From Promethearchaeota archaeon (GTDB taxonomy: Archaea > Asgardarchaeota > Lokiarchaeia > Sigyniarchaeales > SOKP01), in NCBI GenBank assembly GCA_019058445.1, contig JAHPZA010000006.1, positions 641,063-705,062 on the forward strand: 64,000 bases of DNA, written 5' to 3'. A program made the translations under genes and the position numbers. This document shows positions 35,704 to 44,749 of the stretch, piece by piece. The notes under the pieces were generated by a model. That model ran no database searches. It saw nothing but the letters and a program-made list of their open reading frames with translations, and was not told the origin of the DNA. Position 1 is the first letter of the stretch. Each line of letters begins with the position of its first letter.

Positions 35704-36219
35704 TCAAGGACGTAAGGAATCTAAATATACATCCAAATCTTTTATCTCATTGAATATAGGTAAATTTAGCTCTTTTTGGCTATATAATTGCATTATCCTC
35801 TTCTCTAAATTGTTAGTTGCTTCTTGAAGTCCAGAAAAATCTCTATTAGAAATAAATGTTGTTAGATCAGATAGATTTAAATCATGATAGTTTTCTTCTA
35901 CTTCATGAAAAAGGTTAAAATCGTAGGTACTAATGAGATCTCCTTTATTTTGAGCAATGATTTCTGAGATCCAAATTTGTAATTCGGTGGCTGCATAACT
36001 AGCTAATAGGATATCCCTTTTATCACAAGCAGCATATATCTTGTTAAAATATTCTTTCATATGTACTAGGACGTTTTTATTCAATATCTTTCGATTAGTT
36101 TTAATACTTTGTTGCTGACTTCTAATAAGCTTTCGAATCTCTAACATAAGAGTTCTTCCAGTTGATAGTAATTTATCAAAATCATTAGAACTAACAAGGA
36201 TTCTAATCATATTATCCAA
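35704..36219 (-). pseudogene. C-terminal helical half of a nucleotidyltransferase, cut off by TAG
   Basis: This 171-codon frame is all-helical (TLMLEIRKLIRSQQ, then LASYAATELQIWISEIIAQ). It lies in the same frame as the nucleotidyltransferase upstream. The TAG at 36268-36270 is followed without another stop by GSNLQKVFQLPIIPKN, then this sequence, so both halves are one broken or read-through gene. A separate start would be TTG at 36219. The helical domain is the type that follows the catalytic domain in aminoglycoside-type nucleotidyltransferases. Confidence 0.65.
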
Positions 36220-36267
36220 ATTTTTAGGTATGATGGGAAGTTGAAATACTTTTTGTAGATTTGAACC

Positions 36268-36828
36268 CTAATTTTTGGAATAATACACATTATTCAGCCA
36301 TGATAAAGTAGCACAGATATTATTGATTAATCCCCATAAAGCCCACCGTGCAGTTAAAATATCATTCTTCACTTTGGCTAATTTTACTCGTTCAATGGAA
36401 TAATCCATATTAAATTGACTCATTGCCCGCATAAAATTTCCTTCAGTATCTTCTTTTATCTTCTGAATTGATTTTTTTAATGAATTGAATCTTTCTAGAT
36501 CTTGTTCATTTCTATAATAAAGAACTTTACAGTTCACAAAAATGTGGGCTGCAACACACCAGATTTTTAATTTATCTTTTTTAGCTGAAGCAATCTCTTC
36601 AGCTTCTTCCCAATCCATGGACCAAATGTCCACTGCCTTATCCTGAAAAATAAAGCTCCATTTCATTTGATTTTCTAAGCTAGTGATAGCATACATATCT
36701 AAATCAGAATAATCAGATTGTTTGCCTGTAGCTATAGAACCATAAATAGCAATAATGGATATCTTTATACCATATTGCTCCACTACTCGTTTTGCGATTA
36801 ATTCAGCTAATTCGTTTAAACTAGACAC
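36268..36828 (-). CDS. Nucleotidyltransferase catalytic domain (Pol beta-like)
   Basis: A 186-residue N-terminal domain. The Pol-beta-type signature is complete: IYGSIATGKQSDYSDLDMYA (GS-x-x-x-G ... DxD), and the third acidic residue follows in VDIWSMDWEE. After it the chain becomes helical and ends at TAG after NNVYYSKN. The frame beyond continues for 187 codons (see 35704-36219). Such enzymes add nucleotides to small molecules or proteins; no antitoxin-type partner is evident. Confidence 0.85.
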   Translation of the reverse strand: MSSLNELAELIAKRVVEQYGIKISIIAIYGSIATGKQSDYSDLDMYAITSLENQMKWSFIFQDKAVDIWSMDWEEAEEIASAKKDKLKIWCVAAHIFVNCKVLYYRNEQDLERFNSLKKSIQKIKEDTEGNFMRAMSQFNMDYSIERVKLAKVKNDILTARWALWGLINNICATLSWLNNVYYSKN

Positions 36829-36983
36829 ACTACTCCCTTTTCAAATTTTTTGAGATAATAATTATCTAAAATCAGTTTTAATTTATTTATATCTCTAATT
36901 ATTGTCCAATCAACAAGAATCCCTTTTTAATTATTTTCTATAAACTGACTTAAAGAAATTTTAGATTTTATTTGTTTATCTTT

Positions 36984-37814
36984 TCATGAGAAAATATATT
37001 TATCAAGCCAATATTTCTCATTAAACATAAATATGGCATCGGCGGAGCTTACAAACTTTAATGATCTTAAAACATCAAATAGTAAGTAAAGTCCAAAATT
37101 TTCTCGGAATTTTCTTATAAGGATTCCTAATGTGAGTCCGTTGGGAGATAGCTTCCTTAATTCGTCGGGATTTCTACTTTGATAGGAATTAAAGGCATTT
37201 ATGAAGTTAATTACCTCAGATGTACATAATTCCTTTAAGTTTTTATCTTTAAACCGAGCCAATTTAAATCCTTTATGTCTAAACAGTATCAATTCCAAAG
37301 AATGAACTTCATTATAAACCACACTTCTCTTATTCTTTGATTTTTTAAAATATTTCGCGCCAAAGCTACTAATCTTGTTCTCAAAATAAGGTGTAAAGTG
37401 TAAGGCATATAAAGGGGCCAATAATCCCTCTTTTGCAGCGTTCATATAATATACGCGACCTTGATAGATTTCATGTAAATAATTTTCAGCTGAAGAAGTA
37501 TATACCCAATCTTCATTTTTTGGTTTTCTGTCAAATCCCTTCCCCTCAAGTACCCACAATACGAAATCTCCTTCCTGATTATATTCTTTTGTACGCTGAA
37601 TTATTTCTGAGCTGCTGATCTTTGAATGTTGAATTTCAATGACAATTTTTTTACCATTTTTTAACTCAACATAAATATCAGCTATTCTATTTCCAATTTT
37701 TATTTCTTGCTGAATGTTATTTATCTCATTATATACTGAAAGATTGTCATAAAAGAATTTCTTAAGTACAAGGTGATTTATTGTTTCTGAATGTTTTACA
37801 TCCTCTAAAGTCAT
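36984..37814 (-). CDS. CoiA-like PD-(D/E)XK nuclease
   Basis: A 276-residue protein. The N-terminal half has the competence CoiA-like nuclease pattern: HLVLKKFFYDNL helix, then IGNRIADIYVELKNG (catalytic Asp) and KKIVIEIQHSKISSSEIIQR (E-x-Q motif), then EYNQEGDFVLWVLEG. CoiA-like proteins act on DNA during transformation or repair in bacteria. The C-terminal half is not recognised. A GC-rich, foldable element lies upstream at 37895-38075 on the same strand. Confidence 0.8.
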   Translation of the reverse strand: MTLEDVKHSETINHLVLKKFFYDNLSVYNEINNIQQEIKIGNRIADIYVELKNGKKIVIEIQHSKISSSEIIQRTKEYNQEGDFVLWVLEGKGFDRKPKNEDWVYTSSAENYLHEIYQGRVYYMNAAKEGLLAPLYALHFTPYFENKISSFGAKYFKKSKNKRSVVYNEVHSLELILFRHKGFKLARFKDKNLKELCTSEVINFINAFNSYQSRNPDELRKLSPNGLTLGILIRKFRENFGLYLLFDVLRSLKFVSSADAIFMFNEKYWLDKYIFS

Positions 37815-37894
37815 ATCTATTAATTCATTCTAATAACAATTTTTTAAACTCACTGGTTTTATTAATGAGAATAAAAAAAGAAAAAATATTTACA

Positions 37895-38075
37895 GCTCTG
37901 CTTGAGTGGTGTATCTTCAGCTAGGGAGAACCTTCACCGCTTCTGTCGAAAATACCTAGAATTTAGGGCTTTAATCCAGGTATAGATACACCTGCCTGCG
38001 ACATTGATAAACCTAGTGAAAGAACAATGAGTAAAGCAAGAGCAGAAATCACGCGCTTATTTGCGTTCACTTGAT
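37895..38075 (-). ncRNA. GC-rich structured element upstream of the nuclease gene
   Basis: This stretch is clearly more G+C-rich than its AT-rich surroundings. It holds a 9-bp inverted repeat, GGTGTATCT (37908-37916) with AGATACACC (37984-37992). Nested inside is ATACCT (37952-37957) with AGGTAT (37978-37983), abutting the outer stem on one side, as in a junction. On the minus strand a T-run (about 37879-37893) follows. It could be an independent RNA or a leader. The orientation is inferred from that T-run and the downstream gene at 37814. Confidence 0.5.
37963..38070 (-). CDS. Possible 35-aa signal-peptide-like peptide
   Basis: GTG at 38070, preceded by AGAGGT at about nine bases, opens a 35-residue frame: VNANKRVISALALLIVLSLG, then LSMSQAGVSIPGLKP. 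It looks like a secretion signal with a short tail. It overlaps the structured element described at 37895-38075, so the peptide-like reading could be accidental. It may be the truncated start of a lost secreted-protein gene. Confidence 0.3.
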   Translation of the reverse strand: MNANKRVISALALLIVLSLGLSMSQAGVSIPGLKP

Positions 38076-38190
38076 CTCTACCTCTGTTCTTAACGTATGG
38101 TTTTTTGTAGTAAAGTTCGTCTATTTTAATTAAAATAAAATTATTTAAACTCCTCCAAATAAAATCTGAACAGCAATTTAGCAGTTATGT

Positions 38191-38457
38191 TTATGCTATT
38201 AATGATAGACCTTGAACGTGGGGTGATTGATGATATTTCTTGTAATACGCTTCTTGAAATAAGTGATCCTTAATTTCATTTCTTAATGATTGATATCCCC
38301 TTCCTTTTAACACGGCTCTTATCTTTTTAGTAAGAAGAATTTTGTTATTCATTGAAATTTCGTAAATAAATATCACATAAAAATTGGTTTTCTCCACTTT
38401 GTAAATATCTGCTACCATATGATCGAATACAGCTCTTAGAGTCTCCTTATATTCCAT
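38191..38457 (-). CDS. Unknown protein, 88 aa
   Basis: The frame is open upstream to 38547, but ATG 38457 has GGAGA six bases before it and is the better start. The 88 residues run MEYKETLRAVFDHMVADIYK, a strand pair YVIFIYEISMNNK and a basic helical end. No family recognised. The composition is protein-like with balanced charge, and the ribosome-binding site supports it. Confidence 0.6.
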   Translation of the reverse strand: MEYKETLRAVFDHMVADIYKVEKTNFYVIFIYEISMNNKILLTKKIRAVLKGRGYQSLRNEIKDHLFQEAYYKKYHQSPHVQGLSLIA

Positions 38458-38715
38458 TTTCTGTCTCCAAAACCAATTAATATTGAACTTTATAAAGAAA
38501 AAATTTATTGTTAGGAAAAAATTCCCGTTTTTTCTAAATAGTCCCATACTATAACTATAAATAGTATAAGAGTAAAGATTCCAAAACCTACAATTAATGT
38601 TTTTTCAACTAATACTGCCACAAAAAGAATTTTGTATCTAAAAATTTAAAGTTCTAAAGTTTATTCAAGTAATGCTCTTAACTAAGTTCTACATAAAACC
38701 CAAAATAAGCTACTT

Positions 38716-39036
38716 TTAATTTTTATATAGTTTATTTTCGTTAATCTTATTATATTCTTTAAAATTTTCTATGTATTCTTCAACACAGTTAGAGCAAATG
38801 GTTACAATGTTGTTAGGATCAAAATTATATTCCGGAAATTTTTGAGGAGCTTTTTTATGGATAAAGCACATGAATCCGCTTTGATGGCTATGAAAATGCA
38901 AAAATATTTGCAAATCTCTTTCATCTCCAAATGGTCTATGCCTGTTAAACTCTTTTACTAATTTCCTTCTGTATTTTATGATATCTTTTACGTTATAGTT
39001 GTCAATTTCCTTCTCGGTCATCGTGCGTTTTACCAT
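38716..39036 (-). CDS. Small His/Cys protein, possibly HNH-like
   Basis: A 106-residue protein with a helical N-terminus and then FLHFHSHQSGFMCFIHKKAP and DPNNIVTICSNCVEEYIENF. The ending recalls the NxVTLCxxCH part of HNH nucleases, with an N-terminal His group and a Cys pair that could bind zinc, but the catalytic order is not clear. Its weak similarity to a nuclease and closeness to the CoiA-like gene are worth noting. Unassigned otherwise. Confidence 0.5.
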   Translation of the reverse strand: MVKRTMTEKEIDNYNVKDIIKYRRKLVKEFNRHRPFGDERDLQIFLHFHSHQSGFMCFIHKKAPQKFPEYNFDPNNIVTICSNCVEEYIENFKEYNKINENKLYKN

Positions 39037-39181
39037 ATAGTTTTATTTATTTCAAAATAAAAATCTTCTTTTTACATTTTATAAATAGAAAAGTGATTTA
39101 CCTCAAAAATTTAAGGAAATGCTTAAGAACTTTTGATTTCATAATAAGAAAATTTATTTACCCATCACAATAAAGAACAAT

Positions 39182-39433
39182 ATGGATAAAGATAGATATA
39201 AAGGCAAACCTGCGATTGAAAAATTTAAGAATGACATGGGATTTGAAGATTGCTCTATAACTAAAAACCATATAGAAGAGAGTGGTTTTGTTCATAAAAA
39301 TATTATTCATAAAATTGAAATGGAGTGTTCTAACTTCTATGAGGACAAATTTAAATGTTCAACCTCAATAAAATCTGATAATGATGAAATTATCAAGTCT
39401 AATTGTGATAAACAAGATTTTCAAGAAGACTAA
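39182..39433 (+). CDS. Unknown small acidic protein, 83 aa
   Basis: An ATG-initiated 83-residue frame, Lys/Asp/Asn-rich with four scattered Cys residues (EDCSI, MECSNF, FKCSTS, SNCDK). No family recognised. It lies alone between divergent neighbours and has a plausible promoter region from 39037. Composition is compatible with a real protein, but there is no other support. Confidence 0.45.
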   Translation: MDKDRYKGKPAIEKFKNDMGFEDCSITKNHIEESGFVHKNIIHKIEMECSNFYEDKFKCSTSIKSDNDEIIKSNCDKQDFQED

Positions 39434-39505
39434 ATTTAAGATTAAAATAAAAAGAGTGTAATTAAAAAAAAATATTTTGTAGATTACCTTAATATTTTAT
39501 TTTTC

Positions 39506-40408
39506 TTAATAAACTTCTATAGTTTCCCGTGTATAAGGTTTGTTTTGTTTGAATGCCTCAAGAATTCCATTCATTCTATTTTTTACCATTCTCTTCCATA
39601 TAAAGCTTGTATCAGTAAATATGTAGAAGGCCTCATCCTTAATTGCTTCAAATACAATATCTCCAGCTTTATCTGGTGATAATCCTTCTTCAAGGGTTCT
39701 GTAAAAAGTCTCAAAATATGACTTATATTTTGGATGAGTCTCTAACCATTCTTTGTTTGCTGTTTCTTGGTCAATATCGCGATCACGTAATTCTGCCGGA
39801 CGATTTCGAAAAGAATTTGTTGCAATGTTGGTATTTACAAACCCGGGACAAAGAACTGACACTTTTATTTTTGTATTTTCATTTTTCAACTCACCCAATA
39901 ATGTTTCTGAAAGCGCTACTACACCGAATTTAGTAATATTATATATTCCGCTTAAAGGCTCCGCTAGATGACCTGCCATAGATGATGTGTTGACAATGTG
40001 ACATTCATTATCTTGATTTAGCATAATTGGAACAAATACTCTAATTCCATGAATGACTCCCCATAAATTTACTCCCATAACATATTTCCAATCGTTTAGA
40101 GTGGACTCCCAAAGAAGTCCTCCCCCGCCTACGCCCGCGTTATTACATAATATACGAACCTCCCCAAAAGTTTCAAGTGTTTTCTGAGCTAAAGCTTCAA
40201 CATTTTCGGGTTTTGAAACATCTGTTAACACTGGCAGAACAAGCCCTCCTAATTTCTTGAGTTCTTTTTCTGCCCTCTCTAAAGCATGTACGTCAATATC
40301 GGCTATAACTACTTTCATTTCCTCTTTAACAGCCCTTTTAGCTATTCCAAGTCCAATTCCATTTGCGCCGCCAGTGATAACAACTACCTTATCTTTAAAA
40401 TCTTTCAA
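39506..40408 (-). CDS. Short-chain dehydrogenase/reductase
   Basis: A 300-residue classical SDR. The cofactor motif is VITGGANGIGLGIAKRA (TGxxxGxG), the acidic end of strand 2 is VVIADIDVHAL (NAD preference), then LCNNAGVGGGG (NNAG). The active site has NTSSMAGHLAEP and SGIYNITKFGVVALSE (Tyr and Lys four residues apart), and the PG motif is LCPGFVNTNI. It reduces or oxidises a carbonyl or alcohol; substrate unknown. The AT-rich region from 40409 to 40694 carries its promoter and that of the next gene. Confidence 0.93.
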   Translation of the reverse strand: MKDFKDKVVVITGGANGIGLGIAKRAVKEEMKVVIADIDVHALERAEKELKKLGGLVLPVLTDVSKPENVEALAQKTLETFGEVRILCNNAGVGGGGLLWESTLNDWKYVMGVNLWGVIHGIRVFVPIMLNQDNECHIVNTSSMAGHLAEPLSGIYNITKFGVVALSETLLGELKNENTKIKVSVLCPGFVNTNIATNSFRNRPAELRDRDIDQETANKEWLETHPKYKSYFETFYRTLEEGLSPDKAGDIVFEAIKDEAFYIFTDTSFIWKRMVKNRMNGILEAFKQNKPYTRETIEVY

Positions 40409-40694
40409 GTTTTTCTAACCTCGATTTAAAAGTTTTTAAATTTTGGATTGAGCAATAACAAAAATTGATATTCTTATATTTAACTTTTTTGTCAAAAATA
40501 AATCTCATATTATAAATTAAAAAAAGTTATTGAATCAAAATTTAAGGATAAACGATAAAATTCTCAGTGAATCACTATTTATTCTTTGACTGTTTCTTAT
40601 TAAAAAAAAAGATATTGAAAAAAATAATCTCAGTCTTTTGATTTAAATAATCTTGTGATTTTTTGTTTAAATAAAATTAGCTAAAAATACTATC

Positions 40695-40982
40695 ATGACT
40701 AAATTAATTTGTAAAATTCTCTATACTCCAGCACAGACGAGTAATGCGATAGAAATTATTGGCGAAGTGGATAAGGAGCATCTGATTTCAGAACAATGTG
40801 AATTGATCGCCGTAGAACATAAAAGATATTTAAATAATCAGCCAATTTCCCATAAATCTTTTATATCCAAAAGAGAAATTATTAAAATTTTGGTATTCAA
40901 AGAATCAATGCGGTTTGTACTAAATAAAGAAAATTTGTCATGGAATTCTCATGTCGAACCATTTGTAGGAGCAAAAACGTAA
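40695..40982 (+). CDS. Unknown protein, 95 aa
   Basis: A 95-residue frame with MTKLICKILYTPAQTSNAIE at the start, then a Cys (SEQCELIAVEHKRY) and a Lys-rich segment. The mix of short strands and charged turns looks like a small globular domain. No family recognised and no operon partner. TATA-like sequence near 40640 could be the promoter. Confidence 0.5.
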   Translation: MTKLICKILYTPAQTSNAIEIIGEVDKEHLISEQCELIAVEHKRYLNNQPISHKSFISKREIIKILVFKESMRFVLNKENLSWNSHVEPFVGAKT

Positions 40983-41145
40983 AAATTTACGAGTTTTTTA
41001 ACTTTTTGATCAAATTTGAAGCCATTAATCAAAAACAGATTTCTTTTTTCTTACTTCTTTCTGCAAAAAGATGTGAAAAGTAAGTAAGTTTAAGATTCAT
41101 ATTACATTTTTGGATTCAATTAAGAGACCAATTAGAGTTGATTAG

Positions 41146-41718
41146 ATGCTAAGAAATGTTGTTAATATTAGCGTGTACAGAAAAGTTATCCTAAAGGATG
41201 GAAGAGTAATAATACTCAAGAGAATGAACCAAGAAGATTATAAAAAGGGCATGAATTATGAATATGTACATAACTGGTTAGCTCAAGTAAGTAAGTATTT
41301 ATTATATGATTTCCAAGAGGAAGACATGGACTGGGATAAGCAGCAATTTTTAACATCATTAAATAATGCGGAAAACATCATTTTAGGGGGAATTTATAAT
41401 GAAAAGATTATTGCACATGCTAAACTTAATGTGAATATATTATCTCCAAGGGAGAAGCATGTAGGATACTGGGCTGTTATGATTCATCCTAAGTTCCAGA
41501 ATAATGGTTTAGGCACACATCTTCTCAATTGTATAGAAATAATTGCCAAAAAGATTGGACTAAAACGTTTAGAAGCTGAATTTATAGAGGAAAACTCTTC
41601 AGCAAAAGCATTATATCTCCGAAAATTGGGTTATACTATTGAAGGTCGCAAAAAAAGGGCATTTAAGCTTCCAAATGGCACCTATGTAGATAAGGCAGTT
41701 ATTGGGAAAATATTATAA
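41146..41718 (+). CDS. GNAT-family N-acetyltransferase
   Basis: A 190-residue GNAT. The N-terminal strand-helix (VILKDGRVIILKRMNQEDYK) leads to the core: AKLNVN, then GYWAVMIHPKFQNNGLGTHL (strand 4 and the acetyl-CoA loop Q/R-x-x-G-x-G/A) and ENSSAKALYLRKLGYTIEGR with the typical C-terminal motif B pattern. It acetylates an amine on a protein, amino acid or small molecule; substrate unknown. Confidence 0.9.
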   Translation: MLRNVVNISVYRKVILKDGRVIILKRMNQEDYKKGMNYEYVHNWLAQVSKYLLYDFQEEDMDWDKQQFLTSLNNAENIILGGIYNEKIIAHAKLNVNILSPREKHVGYWAVMIHPKFQNNGLGTHLLNCIEIIAKKIGLKRLEAEFIEENSSAKALYLRKLGYTIEGRKKRAFKLPNGTYVDKAVIGKIL

Positions 41719-41745
41719 CTTCTAATATCTACTTTAGAAATCAGG

Positions 41746-42432
41746 TTATCTACTAAGAACTCCAAAATATATAATAATTTCGTGTGAATTACTTGATAAT
41801 TTGTATTGAGGTAATCCATTTCCCTTTTCAACATTAAGAAAAGTAAGTATTAATTCCTTTTTTTGAACGTCGAGCAGTTTTATTAATAAACCGACCATCA
41901 ACATTAATACTTTTCGTGAACCATCTTTTAATACAGATAATTTTGAAAGGAGTATCTCCTTAGATTCTTGAATATGTTGAAAGGGATCGCTTGCTCTGGA
42001 ACATAGATATACAACTGTTTCCATATCTTTATGAAATAAAATAAAAGCTCCTAAATGGAGGTCATAAAAGATATCAAAGCTTGTTGAGAAATCTTTCCAG
42101 GACAGCGCAAACTTGATTAGATTATTGTTAATGATATCATTAGCCATTTGAGTCTTATCACGACTTCTAATAATTATGCTATTAAGCAGATCATTTATGC
42201 TATATCTCCTTGCTTTTGAAAATTCAAGGATACGAAAATTATAATTAAAATCTGTTATCAGCATATCTTTTACGAATGGGATGCTGTCTTCGGGATATTG
42301 TTCATAAAAAACTTTTGTCGTTTCATACCGAACGGTGTCATTGAGCTCATATGAGATCTTACTTTTCAAAGAATTAAAAGAATGCATAGAATTTTTTAGA
42401 TCAAACTCTGATGTATTGTGAATTTTCATCAT
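41746..42432 (-). CDS. Unknown protein, 228 aa
   Basis: A 228-residue, mostly helical protein with segments such as ETTKVFYEQYPEDSIPFVKD and LMLMVGLLIKLLDVQKKELI. The region SFDIFYDLHLGAFILFHKD looks like two strands. No signal, membrane anchor or catalytic motif. No family recognised. It converges with the acetyltransferase gene at 41146, ending about 27 bases beyond it. Confidence 0.55.
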   Translation of the reverse strand: MMKIHNTSEFDLKNSMHSFNSLKSKISYELNDTVRYETTKVFYEQYPEDSIPFVKDMLITDFNYNFRILEFSKARRYSINDLLNSIIIRSRDKTQMANDIINNNLIKFALSWKDFSTSFDIFYDLHLGAFILFHKDMETVVYLCSRASDPFQHIQESKEILLSKLSVLKDGSRKVLMLMVGLLIKLLDVQKKELILTFLNVEKGNGLPQYKLSSNSHEIIIYFGVLSR

Positions 42433-42685
42433 ATATTAGCTTATACTCAACTATTAAAAAGAAAAAATAGGAACTTAATATTTGAAACTTACCAGGTAAA
42501 GGTTTAATTTTAGGCATACCAAAGGTAATATCTTAGAAGTTTTAAGTGTTAGACATAAATTAAGGCTGAATTTTTTATCCCTTAAAAAAATATGCATTAT
42601 TTCTTCATAAATTCATACTTTTAAGTATTTAGAAAAATGCTTTTTTCAGAAGCTGATCAATAAGATCATAAAAACAAAATTTATT

Positions 42686-42820
42686 TCAAAAAATTGAAAA
42701 TTTCTTTTCATTAATTAGAACCAATTTCTTGAAGTGGTCATTCTGTTTGATTTTTAGATAATTTTGGGAAATAATTTTTGCCGTATTATCTTTATATTCA
42801 AGTTTCCTACAATATCGCAT
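42686..42820 (-). CDS. Possible 44-aa peptide or gene fragment
   Basis: ATG 42820 opens MRYCRKLEYKDNTAKIISQN and continues with a basic helical stretch to TGA. It is one of few coding-like stretches in the 480-base gap (42433-42912) ahead of the TFIIB gene. No ribosome-binding site and no family; it may be accidental. The rest of that gap shows AT-rich promoter sequence only. Confidence 0.25.
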   Translation of the reverse strand: MRYCRKLEYKDNTAKIISQNYLKIKQNDHFKKLVLINEKKFSIF

Positions 42821-42912
42821 GTCAAAAAAAAAGGTTTAAAAAGACCACTCGGGATCTTAATTAATTAGTTTTTAAGAAAAAATGTAACTTTATTATAAGG
42901 TGATAAAAAAAG

Positions 42913-44205
42913 ATGGCTACTGATAAAAATTACTATAATAAGACCCATACTCCCCAATCTGACCGATTAAGAGCACCATTGGAAGAGAATAAAACACAGA
43001 TATTCACTGGGTTGATATGTGATTCTTGTAATTCTACAGATATTGTCGAGACAAGAGAAGGCTATGTATGTAGATATTGTGGAATGGTATTAGAGGGAAA
43101 AATAATTGTATTTAATAAACCTTATTTCTCAGATGTTCAGTATTATGCTAAGATGGGGGCAACACATATCGGAAATGCAAGAGAAAGACTTGCTCACGCC
43201 CACTCTAAAAAATTAACTCACTTACAAAAACTTCACTCAATTGAATCAAACGAAAAGGAGCTACTAACACATGCAAAAATCGAAATATCGAGAATTTTTA
43301 CGTGTTTAAATCTGCCCCAAACATTAAAACAATTAGTATATCATAAATTCATCAAAATCCGAACTGCGATTCGATCCGGGACCAAATATCGTGCTCCCCA
43401 AAAATTAGTACCTCTCACGATTTACTTTATTTGCAAATTCGAAAAAATTTCTATTAATGAGGCCGATCTCTTAGAAGTTTCCAAAATTTCAAAAAAGGAT
43501 TTTAATGCATTTAAGCTGCAAATCTTAAATTTTTTTCCCGAATACCTAGAAAGAGACAGGAAACAATACATCTTACAAAAAATCTTAGAACTTACGGAAC
43601 ATTTCAAGCTTGGTATGGAATTTTATTTTCAGTCCAAGAAAATCTTATTTCGGCTATGGGACAATATTAAAAATACGAAAGATGAAGTAATTGCTGGATT
43701 AGTAGCCTCGATATCAGTGCTATGTGCTTTTAAGAGTAAGGATGTGTCCGTTAGTGCCATATGCAATAAATTAGGAATCAAAATGAGCACAATTCAATCG
43801 CAAGTGAAAAGGCGTATTTTTGACCAATATCAAATTGCGGGTTTTACTACCCTCATAAAATCCTCTGAGCTACTTAAGAAAATAATTGGAAAAATGGGCT
43901 TGCTTACCACTCAACAAGAAAAAGTTGCCAATAAACAGAATAGTGATGAAATAGCTAAAAGAAAAACTGCTGAAATTGTTGAGATCAAACTTGGTGGAGC
44001 TCGAAAAACATGTAATCACCTTATGGATGTAGGACATTATTTATTCGCCATTGCCAATGAAGAGAGGACTCCTGTCATGGTATCGTTAAAATCTTATGAT
44101 ATGAGTAATTTCTATTCTGACGCTAATATACGGAAATCTCTCCACGATAAAAAATCCGTTTTAGATAAGGAACAGCCTCTCTTTGAAGTGAAATTTATCA
44201 AATAA
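42913..44205 (+). CDS. tfb: Transcription initiation factor TFIIB (TFB), divergent
   Basis: A 430-residue TFB-like protein, longer than usual (about 300). The N-terminal zinc ribbon is CDSCNSTDIVETREGYVCRY followed by CG (about residues 36-57). Next comes a B-reader-like linker, then two cyclin-like repeats: helices around HAKIEISRIFTCLNLP (about 115-130) and VIAGLVASISVLCAFKSKDV with IKMSTIQSQVKRR as a DNA-recognition-type helix. A 110-residue C-terminal extension (from about residue 315) is not part of the standard fold. It may direct RNA polymerase to special promoters. The ribosome-binding site is GGTGAT. Confidence 0.85.
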   Translation: MATDKNYYNKTHTPQSDRLRAPLEENKTQIFTGLICDSCNSTDIVETREGYVCRYCGMVLEGKIIVFNKPYFSDVQYYAKMGATHIGNARERLAHAHSKKLTHLQKLHSIESNEKELLTHAKIEISRIFTCLNLPQTLKQLVYHKFIKIRTAIRSGTKYRAPQKLVPLTIYFICKFEKISINEADLLEVSKISKKDFNAFKLQILNFFPEYLERDRKQYILQKILELTEHFKLGMEFYFQSKKILFRLWDNIKNTKDEVIAGLVASISVLCAFKSKDVSVSAICNKLGIKMSTIQSQVKRRIFDQYQIAGFTTLIKSSELLKKIIGKMGLLTTQQEKVANKQNSDEIAKRKTAEIVEIKLGGARKTCNHLMDVGHYLFAIANEERTPVMVSLKSYDMSNFYSDANIRKSLHDKKSVLDKEQPLFEVKFIK

Positions 44206-44229
44206 ATAAAATTCCTTGAACTAGAAAAA

Positions 44230-44676
44230 ATGATCGACGATTATCTACTCCGACCGGCTACCATGGAAGATAGAGAGTTCATGAAGCATTTAGAAAAAGT
44301 AAATTTTGAAAAATTTCCTAAAGTCATGGAACTTTTCAGTGAGGAGCATCAAAAGAACCATTATGAAAATCATTTTAATCCGAAATATGTGTATATCATC
44401 GAATATGATAATCGACCTATTGGAGCGCAATCTGTAATTGTACGCAGGAAAAATATGTTTATTTTATTTTTGTATCTTTTACCTGAATTTCAAAATAAAG
44501 GTATTGATGAAACTCTCATAAAAGTCGCCTTAAAACAAGCAAAAGAAGAAAAAAAACCTTTAATATCTTGTGTGTTTCAAGAAGATACTCAAGGAAAAAG
44601 TTTATTTGATGCCTTAGGATTTGAACCTTTTAACGAGGATGATCTTCGATTGCGTGTGAAATGGAATCCTGCTTAA
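44230..44676 (+). CDS. GNAT-family N-acetyltransferase
   Basis: A 148-residue GNAT. Start: LLRPATMEDREFMKHLEKVN; core: YIIEYDNRPIGAQSVIV, then FLYLLPEFQNKGIDETL as acetyl-CoA loop (Q-x-x-G-x) and SLFDALGFEPF at the end. It begins 24 bases after the TFIIB stop and is probably in the same transcript. Substrate unknown. Confidence 0.85.
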   Translation: MIDDYLLRPATMEDREFMKHLEKVNFEKFPKVMELFSEEHQKNHYENHFNPKYVYIIEYDNRPIGAQSVIVRRKNMFILFLYLLPEFQNKGIDETLIKVALKQAKEEKKPLISCVFQEDTQGKSLFDALGFEPFNEDDLRLRVKWNPA

Positions 44677-44749
44677 AAAATTGATTAATTAGTAGTAAAT
44701 TAAAGTTCTTTTATTGTGATGATTTTTTATAGAGGCGTGTTAAAATCGA

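Noticed and set aside
16402..36270. Recoding of TAG to an amino acid (pyrrolysine)
   Set aside because: Three genes or remnants carry in-frame TAG, but many intact genes here end at TAG and other remnants carry TAA or TGA, so decay fits better; no Pyl genes are in the window.
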